Shown: piece after piece, positions 22,766 through 33,700 of the stretch
Layout: each line of letters starts with the position of its first letter
Numbering within the stretch: position 1 is the first letter of the stretch
Source: Rhizophagus irregularis
Taxonomy: Eukaryota; Glomeromycota; Glomeromycetes; Glomerales; Glomeraceae
Length of the DNA: 64,000 bases
Reading direction: 5' to 3'
NCBI RefSeq assembly: GCF_026210795.1
Contig: NC_089454.1
Location: 1,364,001-1,428,000 of the forward strand
The notes under the pieces: model-generated
What the model was told of the DNA's origin: nothing
Databases searched by the model: none
Seen by the model: the letters and a program-made list of their open reading frames with translations, nothing else
Program-made: the position numbers and the translations under genes

Positions 22766-23324
22766 TAGTGTTCCGAACGGGTTGGGTCGGGTCGGGTAAT
22801 CCGTCTTACCTGACCTAACCCAACCCGTTTGACCCGTTTGACCCGTTTGACCTGTGTATCAAAAATGATTAAAAAATAAAAAAAACCCAGGTTTTTTAAT
22901 TGAAAACGTCAACCTGACGTTTTTTAGTTAAAAAAAACAAAAAACACCAAACTTGACATTTTTCTGTTAAAAAGTAATGTTTCGGCATTTTTTTTTTAAT
23001 ATAATTTACATGAAAAAATGCCAAAACGTTTTTTCTTAATAATTAATATAAAAAAAACGTTTCAGCATTTTTTTTTAATAATTTTATATGAAAAAATGCT
23101 GAAATGTTTTTTCTTAATAATAATACAAAAAAAAAAACGTTTTGGTATTTTTTTTACATATTTGACCTATCTGACCAGAAATATTATGTCAGGTCAAACG
23201 GGTCAATGGGTCAGGTCAAACTGTGACCCAACCTGAGGTCGGGTCATGAATTTGATGACCTGACCTGAAATTTTTGGGTCAACCCGACGGGTCACTCAAA
23301 TTGCCCGACCCGTTCAGAACACTA
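22766..23324. mobile_element. 559-bp hAT-type MITE
   Basis: Termini TAGTGTTCCGAACGGG and CCCGTTCAGAACACTA. Flanks tctccatc (22758-22765) and tttccatc (23325-23332) differ at one base. Subterminal runs of gggtc / gacccg are followed by internal repeats built on aacgtttcggcattttt. It interrupts the MULE transposase N-terminal region between WVMYCSGD and DNCQRLC. Confidence 0.85.
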
Positions 23325-24091
23325 TTTCCATCACCCGAACAATACATAACCCAATACCAACATTGTTAGTTTTTGGCTAATTCTAATTCAATTTGAGAAA
23401 CCAAATCTCTTTCTAAACTGGTTAAAACTAAAATATTATCAATACAATTTGTTAATTTTACCGTTCCAGTTTTAGTTTTCCATGCTAAGTAATTTATTGC
23501 CCCTTGTACATGTTCTACCGTTAAGATTCCAGCTTTAACAAGTTTAGGAGTAACTTGTTTATTTTGATTTTTTAAGTAATGATTTTTTAAAAGATTTATA
23601 TTTGATATATACCATTCCGCAGCATAACAAAATGGTACATTTACTGAGCCTCATCGTTGTATTTGATTTGATTTTCATAAGTTTCTATATTATAATATAT
23701 AATAACATTACACAAATTTATAGAAAAAAAATTATTACAAATAATTATCACGTAAAAAATATAAACAAGGTTATAAAACGCAAAATATTTTATAAAAACT
23801 ATTATATAATAAAGAAAAAAATATCAAAAGAGAAATCAAAATTTTTGAAAAAGAAAAAGAATTAAACCATTTGTTATGTGAAGAAAAGTATTATGTGAAC
23901 GCATTAAATGTTATACAATGATACATTAACTTATTTAGTATAAATTAAATAAATAAAACGTAATACTATTGAATAATCAAAAACGATAGAATTTTTTTTT
24001 CAATAATCAAAAATGGCAGAATTTTTTTTCAATAATCAAAAACGATACAACAGTTTGTACAACTAACTTCTATAATCAAAAGGCATCACCT

Positions 24092-26890
24092 TAGGGATTG
24101 GAATCGATTATCATTATTAGAATCAATTTTAAAATCAATTAATCGCGATTAATTGTTTCGCAAAATTTTGATTCTATAATTTGATTTTTGATTTTTGATA
24201 ATTGGATTTATACTTCAAAAACAATACTGTTTTATGGTGCAGCATTTTGTTAAACGTTTTAATAAACTTTTTATTTTCTATAATTTGTAATTATAGAATT
24301 TTTTTATACTTAAAATAATGCATTTTTTATATTTTAAATTTTAATGAATTTATTCAAATAACTAATGTCAATTTAAAATAATAAATTTTTTTATTTTTTA
24401 AATTTTAACAAATTTATTCAAATAACTAATGTATAATAATATCACTATCTGCTAGAAAATTTGATACTTAGACATCTTCTACTCCATATATATCAATATA
24501 TTCTCTATTTCTTTTTAAAAACATGAGCTGGTTAATAACAGATGAACTCAAACGGGTTCTTAGAGAAGTAATTAAGTTTTTAGCATCAGAAAAAAGTCTT
24601 TCTGATGGCATTGAAGTAGCAGGTATAGAGAGATACTTCATTGCTAGTTTGTGTAATACTGGATATTGATTTTTGTTTGTTGACCACCATAAATAAGGAT
24701 CATATTCTTCAAGAACAGGCAATTCTACTAAATCAAAATAATGTTGGAATTCATCCTTTATTGGTGCAGCTTTAGCATTCTTTTTTTTCCAAAAACTACT
24801 CATTTCTGTCATTAAATCATTTGTATCCTTATCAGCAGATGTTATAGAAATATCAATTTGTTCATTTTGTTTAAAGATCATAAACTCCTCTCTTAACTGG
24901 CTAAAAATATCATCACATTCTTCTTGAGAATTAATAAAATCTAAGCTTTTGAAGCGAGGGTCAAAAAAAGATCCTTTCATGCATAATTCTTGGAAAATAT
25001 TCCATCTTGATGTTAAATCTTCTAATATTGCATTTTTGCAATATTTTGCATCACTAGTTTTCAATGAAGTAAAATCAATTTCAAGTCTTTCTCATAAATT
25101 ACATATGCATGGATATGTAAAACCAATGGTTGGATATTTTACATCACTTAAGAGACATGTTGCAGCTTCAAAAGGATTTAAAAGCTCTACTATTTCTTTG
25201 ATTACTTTCCATTCATGAATTGTTGGATACAGTTCTTCTAACTTTTCACCTTCTTTATGAATATTTAAACTTACATTACTTATTAGGGAAGCCTTTAACA
25301 TTGCAATTGCTGGTTTTAAAATAATGAGTTTTTGAAAAGCATACAGAGTTGAATTCCATCGTATATTGTTTACTTTTATAACATCAAGATAAATAAGATT
25401 TTCATCTTCTTTTTCCAACTCATTATTATCCTATAAAACTTCTTGCTGTCGATGTAAATACATTTGTGCTTCCTTTAACTGTTATTTTTTCTTATCTTCT
25501 GCCAAAAAAGTAATGAGATGCTTACATTTATCAACTAATTGTCTTATCTTATCTAACCCCTTTTCAATGCTCAGTTGGAATGTATGGGCAGCACAAGGAA
25601 TTCTTTCACCAATACCTATTTCATTACATGCTTTTTTTATATTTGAACCATTATCAGTTACTAGTGCAATTATCTTTGATTCAATCTCCCATTCATAAAA
25701 CAAATCAATCAAATGTTCCTGAATTTCAGTTGCACCATATGGATATGGTAACTCTTTTATACTGAGAAGTACTTCATTTGGCTCAAAATCAGATGTTATC
25801 CAATGGGCTGTAACACCTAGATAAGGCAAATGTGCTGGTGAACTCCAGGCATCTAATGTCAAGGAAATATGTTTCACTTGTACCAGTTGATTTTTAAGTG
25901 TAACTTTTCCTATTTCAAATGTTTTTGAAATCCTATTTTTAATGGTTTTAGTGCAAGGAACCTTATAATGCTTATCAAATCCATTTATCATTTTAATAAA
26001 ATCTGGATCTTCTACAACATTTAAGGGTTGTACTGTTCCAATAACAAATCCTATGACATTTTGAGTTAGAGATTCTTGTTTAGAATTTTTATATGACTTA
26101 ATAGAAGATTCAGAAGGATTTTTTAATTCTTCTTCATCATGTTTCATAGCAATCTCTTTGGTAATACCATGTGCACCTGACAAATGTGTTGCTAATAAGC
26201 TTGGAGAACCACACCATGTGAGCATTTTTTCACAACCACTAATTTGACATACAGCCTTGGTATTATCTTTATTGAGCTCAAAAAACTGCCATATCCAGCT
26301 TGTTTTTGATCTTCTAATTTTAGTTGATGCTTTTTGCTGTTTTGATTGTTTGCTAATTTCTAAATATTCTGCTTCAATATCATCAATAGTTATATTAGAA
26401 ATATCAGCAGATAGTGTAGTAATATCTTGCAGTAACACATGACTGTCTTTAGCTTCATAATCAGGATCATTTTCACTTTCTTCTATTGTTAAATGACTTG
26501 TTTCAACCTCATAGACTGAGTCATCTTCACGTTCTTTTATTACATCCTGTGCTAAATTTTCTTTCTCTACTACTGCTTCTTTGGCCATCTGTTCCATTTA
26601 TTTATGTTTACTTCGTGTAGTAGTTGCCATTTTTTAAAAAAAAGTTTTATGGTGTGGGAATTTTTACGGTATTGACAGAAATAAAAGATAAATGATCGGC
26701 ATTATAACCTGATTAAAACTTATTTTTTGGTGTAACAGAAAAATTTTATAATGATCATTTAATAAACTACTTTTATTATCAATACTGCGTTGCAATAAAT
26801 AATTTCGATTTTTGTTCGATAATTGATTTAAAATCGATTCTTATCAATTTTCAATAAATTCGATTATTATAAAATCGATTCCAATCTCTA
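24092..26890 (-). mobile_element. 2.8-kb hAT transposon with transposase gene
   Basis: Termini TAGGGATTGGAATCGATT at 24092 and AATCGATTCCAATCTCTA at 26890, with a perfect 8-bp duplication CATCACCT at 24084-24091 and 26891-26898. It holds one transposase gene on the minus strand. Confidence 0.9.
24468..26597 (-). pseudogene. hAT transposase (BED zinc finger, hATC dimerisation domain), three in-frame stops
   Basis: A single frame of about 700 codons runs from ATG at 26597. Near 26160-26280 is a BED finger (WIWQFFELNKD, C-x4-C, H-x4-H pattern). The catalytic core follows with ISLTLDAWSSP, VTDNGSNIKKAC and CAAHTFQLSI, as in hAT transposases. The C-terminus is the hATC region (YLSIPATSMPSERLFSDAKN, near 24560-24640). 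The frame is broken only by TAA at 25482-25484, TAG at 25431-25433 and TGA at 25089-25091, with no frameshift. It cuts and pastes its own element in the nucleus when intact; this copy should be inactive. Confidence 0.9.
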
Positions 26891-26923
26891 CATCACCTCC
26901 TTAATCAAAAATGATATATTTGC

Positions 26924-27017
26924 ATTTTTTGGTATTACAAAACAATTTTGAGTAACAAAAATTGTGAAAATCAATCAATAACTCTTTTTAATGCAGAATA
27001 AATAAATCAGCCCATAT
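26924..27017 (-). mobile_element. E1 copy a, remaining terminus beyond the MULE
   Basis: Begins with the right copy of the MULE TSD and continues as the inverted E1 end (tattacaaaacaattttgag to aaatcagcccatat). It completes the E1 copy whose body lies at 1-752. Confidence 0.8.
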
Positions 27018-27282
27018 ATAGGGTTGATCACCCTATCTCAGTAATTGGTTACTAAAACCTTCATTAAGCCTAAGTATGGTGAGGTCGCAGGTTCAATTTC
27101 TATGATCACGAAAATAAAAAAAAATTTTACTGCAGACGCTATTACCAATAGCGAGAAGATACAGGGATTAGGTAGTTGGATTGCACTATGATGAATTAGT
27201 GTGTATGGTTAGGCTGCACATTTTAACAAAGGGTCATGATGTCCTTCTAACGTTCCCTATGAGGTCATTAGAATGTTTGGAG

Positions 27283-28999
27283 TAGTGCTCCTAACAGATC
27301 GGTTCAGATCGGATTCAGCTTAAATCTGATCTGATCTGATTTTTATTTTAATAGATCTGATCTGATCCAAATCCGATCAGATCTGGTTCAATTTGATCTG
27401 AATCTGGTTCGGATACATTTGAATCCGATTTGAATCTGATCCGAATCTAGTTCAGATCTGGTCCTTGTCTTAAAAAAAGGAAGGGAACATTAATTACGTT
27501 CCTCAAGTAAAAGAAAAAAAACAAAAAAAAGAAATGAACTTACCATAGTTCATTTTTTTTTTGAATCCCGATCGTTCAGCTTCGTCTTACGTCCAGGTTC
27601 CCTAAAAAAAAGAAAGAAAACGTTAATTAGTACGTTCCCTTAAGTAAAAATACAAAAAAAACAAAAAAAAAATGAACTTACCATAGTTCGTTCTTTTTTT
27701 TAGATCTTTGTCGTTCAGCTTCGTCTCATGTCCAGGTTTTCTAAAAAAAGAAAGGGAACGTTAATTAGTACGTTCCCTTAAGTAAAAATAAAAAAAAATA
27801 AAAAAAAAGAAACGAACTTACCATAGTTCGTTCTTTTTTTTGAATCCTGGTCGTTCACCTTCGCCTCACATTCAGGTTTTCTAAAAAAAAGAAAGGGAAC
27901 GTTAATTAGTACGTTCCCTTAAGTAAAAATAAAAAAAAAATAAAAAAAAATGAACTTACCATAGTTTGTTCTTTTTTTTAAATCCTGGTCGTTCAGCTTC
28001 GCCTCACGTCCAGGTTTCCTAAAAAAAGAAAGGGAACATTAATTACGTTCCCTTAAGTAAAAATAAAAAAAAAATAAAAAAAAAATGAACCTACCATAGT
28101 TCGTTCTTTTTTTAAATCCTGGTCGTTCAGCTTCGTCTTACATCCAGATTTCCTAAAAAAAAGAAAGGGAATGTTAATTACATTCCCTTAAGTAAAAAAA
28201 AATAAAATAAAATAAAAGAAACGAACTTACCATAGTTCGTTCTTTTAAATTCTGGTCGTTCTTTCGTCTCACGTCCAGGTTTCCTAAAAAAAAGAAAGGG
28301 AACGTTAATTACGTTCCCTAAGTAAAAAAAATAAAATAAAATAAAAGAAACGTACTTACCATAGTTCATTCTCTTAAATCCTAGTCGTTCCTTCGTCTCA
28401 CGTCCAGGTTTCTTAAAAAAAAAAAAGAAAGGGAACGTTAATTACGTTCCCTTAAGTAAAAAAAAATAAAATAGAAATAAAAGAAACGAACTTACCATAG
28501 TTTGTTCTTTTTTTAAATCCTGGTCGTTCCTTTGTCTCACGTCCAGGTTTCTAAAAAAAAGAAAGGGAACGTTAATTACGTTCCCTTAAATAAAAAATAA
28601 AAAATAAAATAAAAAAAAGGAACAAACTTACCATAGTTCGTTCATTTTTTTTAAATCCTGGTCATATTGTTAGGCTTCGTTTGTCCAGGCTTCCTACTAA
28701 AAAAGAAGGGAACCGTTAATTACGTTCCCTCAAGTAAAAAAAACAAAAAAAAGAAACGAACTTACCTAGTTCGTTTTTTTAAATCTTGGTCGTCCGGCTT
28801 TGTCCGTTCGTCCAGGAAAAGTTTTTTAAAAAAAAAATTTTTTTTTTATTTAAAAAAAAATCTGATCCAAATGTTCAGATCGGATCAGATTTTTTTAAAT
28901 CTGATCTGATCTATGGATCAGAATTTTGAAAACCGAACTAGATCTGACTCAGATCAAATCTGCGGATCCAGATCAAATCAGATTTTTTTCAGAGTACTA
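27283..28999. mobile_element. 1.7-kb hAT-type non-autonomous element with internal satellite
   Basis: Termini TAGTGCTC and GAGTACTA with a perfect 8-bp duplication GTTTGGAG at 27275-27282 and 29000-29007. Both subterminal regions are runs of gatctgatc-type words. The centre is a tandem array. No coding capacity. Confidence 0.85.
27460..28800 (+). repeat. Tandem array of ~120-150-bp units
   Basis: About ten units, each with gggaacgttaattacgttccc (an inverted repeat), an A-rich stretch, acgaacttaccatagttcgt (another inverted repeat) and tcctggtcgttcagcttcg. Unit length varies with the A-runs. It forms the core of the hAT-type element around it. Confidence 0.85.
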
Positions 29000-30094
29000 G
29001 TTTGGAGTTCTATCTGTAAAGTCACTGCTTGCATACCTTGGGGGTAATTCCCTGTCCAGGTGGTCACTTAAATGATACCGCTTGGGGTCTAATGTGGTTA
29101 GATGGTTATTATAGATGGTAAAATCCTAAGTGCAATGACTTTGTGATAGTTTACCTTTTAATAGGTTTAGGCTAACTAGGATATTCCTAAACAGACAGGT
29201 GTACTAGGTGAGATATGGGGTTCAATTTCCCACTAGGCAGATACTGAGTGGCAACTTGGATGGTAAGGCACCACTGGGAATAATTCCAAACAAGCAAAGT
29301 CACAATACTATTTTATGTTCTCTCTGTCTCAGTGGTCACTACTATACCATTGGGAAATTCATAACTGTACCTTAGGACAAAGGAATCATGGGGCTGTAGT
29401 GGCCTTGAGTGAGCCTTAATTCAGTTCTGAAGTGTAAATGTTAGTACAGAAGGGTTTCTAGATGATTGCCATTACATTTGATACTGAAAGTCCTTCATTA
29501 CTAAGACATGCCAGGGTGACATATAAATTCGAGCTTGTCTTGCCTCTAGAATGGATAAAGGATGAGTAGGGGGTTATAGCTAGCCAGTTAGTATTTTGTT
29601 AATAAATAGGGACTATCCTGAAGTCAAATTAAAATGGCAGTTGTAGTGTTTTAAGGTTTGGCTGCTGACACCAGTTGGATGGTAGTCGTCAAGTCATCAT
29701 TACCTATGGACTACCAAGCTATAAATAAGTTTTTAAATGTAAACCTTTATCCTAAGTCAAATACAAAAACAAATCAGTCCATATGGAAAGCCTATTATTG
29801 TCAATTACTTAAAATTGCACGTATTAACAATACTTGAAATTTTAATGTGTTAACATAGGTTTTTAAGAATATAATACCAAATTTTATGCATATAGGCTGA
29901 TTTGTCTACTCTGTATTAAAAAGAGTTATTGATTGATTTTCACAATTTTTGTTACTTAAAATTGTTTTGTAATATCAAAAAATCATCTGATTGATGATCA
30001 CTTGACTAAATAATAAGTTGAACAAAAATTTACATTTGCGAAACTTAAATTATTAAATGTAAAAGTGCTGTGAAAAACCCATTTCTCATATATG

Positions 30095-30566
30095 TTGTGC
30101 CTCAGATCGATTCTTGCCTCAGATTGAAGCTCATGCACCTCACATTGAGATTGTCACCTGACGCATCTCATTTGAATCATTCAATAAAGTCTGTTTTAAG
30201 TAAACTTTTTTTCTCATTAATTAAACCACTTTTTGTAACATAAACAAAATTGTATGCCATAATGGGTTACATGTTTCCTGAAATTCCAATTTATATTGAA
30301 GTTTATACTTGTGTTTTATCTGAAAAATCATTAAATTTTAAGTCATTTTTCAAATGAAAAGATTTAATGAGTATGATTCCAATTAATCTGAAATTTTAGG
30401 ATTGTATACTTAAAATAATGATAAATAAGTTTACTTAGTACTTAATTAAAAATTGGAAATTTTGATGTTTAATTATAGCTCATTTTATTAGCAATTGAGG
30501 TTCGTCAGATGACAATCTCAATCTGAGATGCGTGAGCTTCAATCTGAGAGCGAATCGATCGAGGCG
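30095..30566. mobile_element. 472-bp non-autonomous element with ~80-bp TIRs
   Basis: Absent from E1 copy b at the matching site (ctcatatatatgg). The ends share GATCGATTC, a TCAGATTGAAGCTCA word and GAGATTGTCA in inverted order over about 80 bp. The flanking CATATAT is duplicated, but the exact TSD is unclear because the target is itself repetitive. Confidence 0.65.
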
Positions 30567-31071
30567 CATATATATGGAATTTTTAAGTTTTAACATATAT
30601 TATTAAAAAGTAAGTATATTTTAATAAAATATAAAGTAAAATAAAAATTTATATAGCCTTAGTAGCTATAAATGTTTATAAAAGTATAATAAAAATATCA
30701 TATAAAAGATGGTATCATAATAAATATTTTTAAACAATAAAAATAATTATTTTATGTCAGAGTTTGAATTACCATCTTTAAACGCAAATATATCAAGATT
30801 CACTGATCTGTTTTCTATAATTTTAGGCTCGTTGGAAAGCCCTTGTTCTGGATTTTATAGGCGAAAAAAAAGCTCACTGATTGAATCATTAGATCCTGAG
30901 ATATTTACATTTAAAGTTGAGGTATGAACTTTTTAACATGCTTAAATGCAAATATCTTGAGATCCACTGATCCATTTTTTATAAATTTAGGCTCTTTGGA
31001 AAGCCTTTGATCTGGTCTATATGAACGAAAAAAGAGCTTGCCAATTGGATCACTGGATCTGGAGATATTTA

Positions 31072-31366
31072 CACTAGTCAAAAACCAATATATCGGGTAG
31101 CAGATATATATCAGATATGTACCCGATATGTGTAGTATTAATGCAGAAAATCAGGTACCCGATATGTGTAAGATATGTGTAAATATATATATCGTCTACA
31201 TATCATTTACATATCATATACATATCAGTACCCGATATGTATATGATATATATATTTACACATATCTTACACATATCGGGTACCTGATTTTCTGCATTAA
31301 TACTACACATATCGGATACATATCTGATATATATCTGCTACCCGATATATTGGTTTTTGACCAGTG
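31072..31366. mobile_element. 295-bp foldback MITE
   Basis: Almost the whole insert is an inverted repeat, from CACTAGTCAAAAACCAATA to TATTGGTTTTTGACCAGTG, with words such as tacccgatatgtgta on both arms. The 3-bp duplication TTA flanks it at 31069-31071 and 31367-31369. TTA fits PIF/Harbinger, while CACTA-like ends and 3-bp TSDs also fit CACTA elements. Its position in E1 copy c is empty in copies a and b. Confidence 0.85.
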
Positions 31367-31658
31367 TTACGTTTTAAGTTGAGATACAAATTTTTAACAT
31401 ATATATATATATATATATATATTTTTTTTAAGGATTTATATATGCTTTATTGATATGTAGTTAATTTTTAACATATATAGTAAGTGCTAAAAATTATATT
31501 AATTTAAAAGAAATATTTACCAAATTATAGTATAATAACATTAAATAAAAATTTTTTAATACTCATTTCCAATTTACTGTATATTATATAGTATTTTGTA
31601 TAATAAAAATGTAATAAAATTAATATTTTAATTAAAGGTAGACAAATCAGCCCATATG

Positions 31659-32557
31659 GCTTCTAACTTACATACAACTGTATTAATTAAAAAAAGAATT
31701 TTGATAATTGTTATACTAGTTAGATAAAAGTAGTGGTCTCTTTATATTTGTTAATTGAAAATTGCACATATTAACAGTGCTTGAAATTTTAATATATATT
31801 AACATAGATTTTGAATGACATAATATCAAAATTTCATACTTCTAACTTTTATACAGTTGTATTGATGAAAAAAATTTAAAAATTTCTGATTGATCGTTAA
31901 ATTAAAAAAAATGGGGACTTTTAATGATATTGTTAATTTGTTATTATTTTTAGAAAAGACAAAAATATAAAAATTCATATATTTTTCTAAACTATATTCT
32001 TTATGATACAAAATAATTTTGAGAAAATGTGAAAGTACAGCACTGTTGTTTATAAAATTAATTTTCTTTTGATTTTTTCATAATTCATATAAAAATAAAA
32101 ACTAAAAAAAAGAAATTTTGTATATATACATTAGCCAGGACACTGTACTGCTACATATTAAAATTTTAGGTATCATTGCTATGTACAATTCTAAATAAAT
32201 TGACAGTATTGGACTATTTGCTCACTTTACTCACTTTTATATATAGTTAATTATCAAATTTTTGTTTTAAGTTTTTTCTAATTAAGAAAATTATATGAAG
32301 GCTAGAAATCTAAAATTTTGATATTATGTTCTTCAAAATCTATGTTATTATATATTAAAATTTCAAGCATTGTTATTATATGCAATTTTAAGAAATTAAT
32401 ATAATAGGATTCTGTTTACTTTTGTGCAAATAGTGTACTTTCTGTGTGTGCTTTTACACAATATTTTTTTTTTATCCTTTAGGAAGGAGAATTTTCAATT
32501 AAAAAAGTTTGAGAAAGAAAACTGGTGAATTATTATGGAAGTAAAAGCCAGACATAA
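31659..32557. other. AT-rich non-coding stretch
   Basis: No reading frame or RNA gene is supported. It contains words (aaattgcacatattaacagtgcttgaaattttaata) that also occur left of E1 copy c near 29810-29860 and again near 32340, so it is itself a low-complexity repeat background. The region next to 32558 may hold the former promoter of the pseudogene. Confidence 0.5.
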
Positions 32558-33700
32558 ATGGATTCTTCTAGTTCAGAATATCAAGAAAAGCCAAAAAGGG
32601 TGAGCAATACTACGCATATTATGTTACTTTGATACTTAATAATTGACTTTTTCTGATTCAGCCTAAAAGAAAATCTACCAATATTGATGATAACAGGATT
32701 TCAGATGAACAAATAGCCCATTTCAATCACATTTTCTGTAATCTAAACCCAGAAAAAATGTGGACCTTTAAATCTGGTCGTATTATTGAAAAAATAATTT
32801 ATGAATATGCAAGAACTTTGAAATACGAGTTCTGTTTACACTCCTTCATTATTAGCAATATTGATAAAAAAGCAAAGTCATTATTTCGAAATGAAGAATG
32901 GAAAGAGATATTTTTTTCAAATTGCAAAAAAATGCCAAAAATTGACAAACTAGTTATTGAGCTTCTGAAAAAATATTCAGTAACTAATCTATCTTTATTT
33001 CAAAAAATTATTTTTAAGTCTTTCTTACTTACTAATGCTTTATACTTCAACAGGGAACACTTTAACTTAAATTATGTGAACCTTGTATATTGTGCCATAC
33101 ATACACTCTGGAAGGATGATGACAATTTCACTCTGGATTTATCAAAATTAGAGGGATAGTTTCAGCATAACATATGGAGTTTTATTATTGATCCTGCATT
33201 CTGTATTAATTTAAGGATTAATTTAATACGTAAAAAAGGTATGAGCCTAGCATCTAGCAATAGAAAGAATGATACAAGTTGTGACACAGATCATAAAACT
33301 TCATTTAATGATAGTCGTGATGTAGATTGAAAAAAAATTGGTAGGAAAGGGATTTTTAGGTTGAAAGGTGATAGGTTAGAATTTGGAGCTATTGAAGCGG
33401 AAAGAAAATGGGAAGATAGAAATGGAAGAAAATATATTACTGATAGTCTAAAACTAAAGCAAAATGTTAAAAGATATGCTAGTAGAACTTATAGCAAAAT
33501 GTAAAGGCAATGAACAAATTGCTAAACAATTACAGACCGTTAGAATGTTAAATAGTAGCAATCGATTTTAACTTCTAACTATAGATGTTCTAATAGGATA
33601 TATCTGTCAGGCTTAATGCCTTGACTTTTACGAAGTAGCTGGTTGTATAAATGATTCACCATTAGTATTCGTGATAAAAGATGTATTAAGGGTAAAGGCA
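32558..33700 (+). pseudogene. Decayed gene of unknown function
   Basis: A start at 32558 (MDSSSSEYQEKPKR) is followed by a GTGAGC...CAG intron ending at 32661, then an open stretch with IAHFNHIFCNLNPEKMW and a helical region. TAG at 33157-33159 interrupts the context LEG/FQHNIWSF, TGA at 33328-33330 interrupts DVD/KKIGRKG, and a frameshift near 33460 moves the reading to MLKDMLVELIAKCKG. A further stop sits near 33570. The residue EFGAIEAERKW and a C-terminal KLK/LKDML segment recall a large dispersed gene family that I remember from Rhizophagus, but I cannot name a function. It is the only host-like gene at the edge of the transposon block. Confidence 0.6.

Larger units (their letters stand above)
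1156..23640 (-). pseudogene. MULE transposase with SWIM finger and RTC4-like C-terminal domain, split by insertions
   Basis: Minus-strand coding remnants read in order across the insertions. The N-terminal part lies at 23325-23640 and 22277-22765 (motif MHHCSVRV). The DDE core lies at 20339-21093, with GIDGKYDLNLD near 20926-20965 and CWFHIMKTF near 20515-20545, typical of MULE transposases. The part at 13173-14550 contains a SWIM-type CxC...CxH zinc motif (ECTC, then CRHYYAA) near 13790-13880. After the 12890 MITE comes an RTC4-like module (about 12180-12880) with PYCDNILP, VPMMLINRFEVFQ across an intron, and PEVILRLIEED. The reading continues past the Tc1/pogo insertion into a stop near 1156. 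There are several in-frame stops and one late frameshift. Calling all this one gene is an inference; transposase and RTC4 domain could have been separate. Confidence 0.6.
753..26923. mobile_element. Mutator-like element (MULE), 26.2 kb with nested insertions
   Basis: The ends are GCAAATATATC and GATATATTTGC, flanked on both sides by the 9-bp duplication ATTTTTTGG (744-752 and 26924-26932). A 9-bp TSD and long TIRs (about 147 bp) are the usual signature of MULEs. The flanks are two pieces of one E1 element, so removing the MULE restores a normal E1 junction. The element carries a MULE transposase remnant on the minus strand. Its large size comes from later insertions at 1165, 12890, 14551, 21094, 22766 and 24092. 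Without these it would be roughly 4-5 kb. Confidence 0.8.
23972..26923 (-). repeat. MULE right terminal inverted repeat, split by a hAT element
   Basis: Inverted match to 753-899 in two parts, 23972-24091 and 26891-26923, separated by the hAT element at 24092-26890. The parts abut perfectly in the left TIR, which dates the hAT insertion after that of the MULE. Confidence 0.75.
27019..29705 (+). repeat. Dispersed repeat with pol III promoter-like boxes, copy B
   Basis: Diverged inverted copy of 1451-2450, read outward from gggttgatcaccctatc. The B-box is decayed here (GGTTCAATTTC near 27092 and again near 29219). Matching landmarks include ccgcttggggt near 29079 and actccctatgaggtcatt-like sequence near 27260. 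It is split by the hAT element at 27283-28999. No gene is seen. Confidence 0.6.
29889..31658 (+). mobile_element. E1 family element, copy c
   Basis: Starts CATATAGGCTGATTTGTCTAC and ends GTAGACAAATCAGCCCATATG. It is collinear with copy b apart from insertions at 30095-30566 and 31072-31366 and a short AT-rich duplication near 31395-31460. It keeps the empty site for the 244-bp MITE found in copy b. No coding capacity. Confidence 0.85.

Noticed and set aside
23602-23865. Plus-strand 87-codon Lys/Ile-rich frame
   Set aside because: Very AT-rich, no motif, and it overlaps the antisense of the MULE N-terminal coding region.
28178-28909. Short frames with PGRETKERPEF-like or similar peptides
   Set aside because: They are translations of satellite units in the hAT-type element.
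31128-31382. Plus-strand open frame of 84 codons
   Set aside because: It lies wholly in the foldback element and reflects its repeated tatgtgta words.
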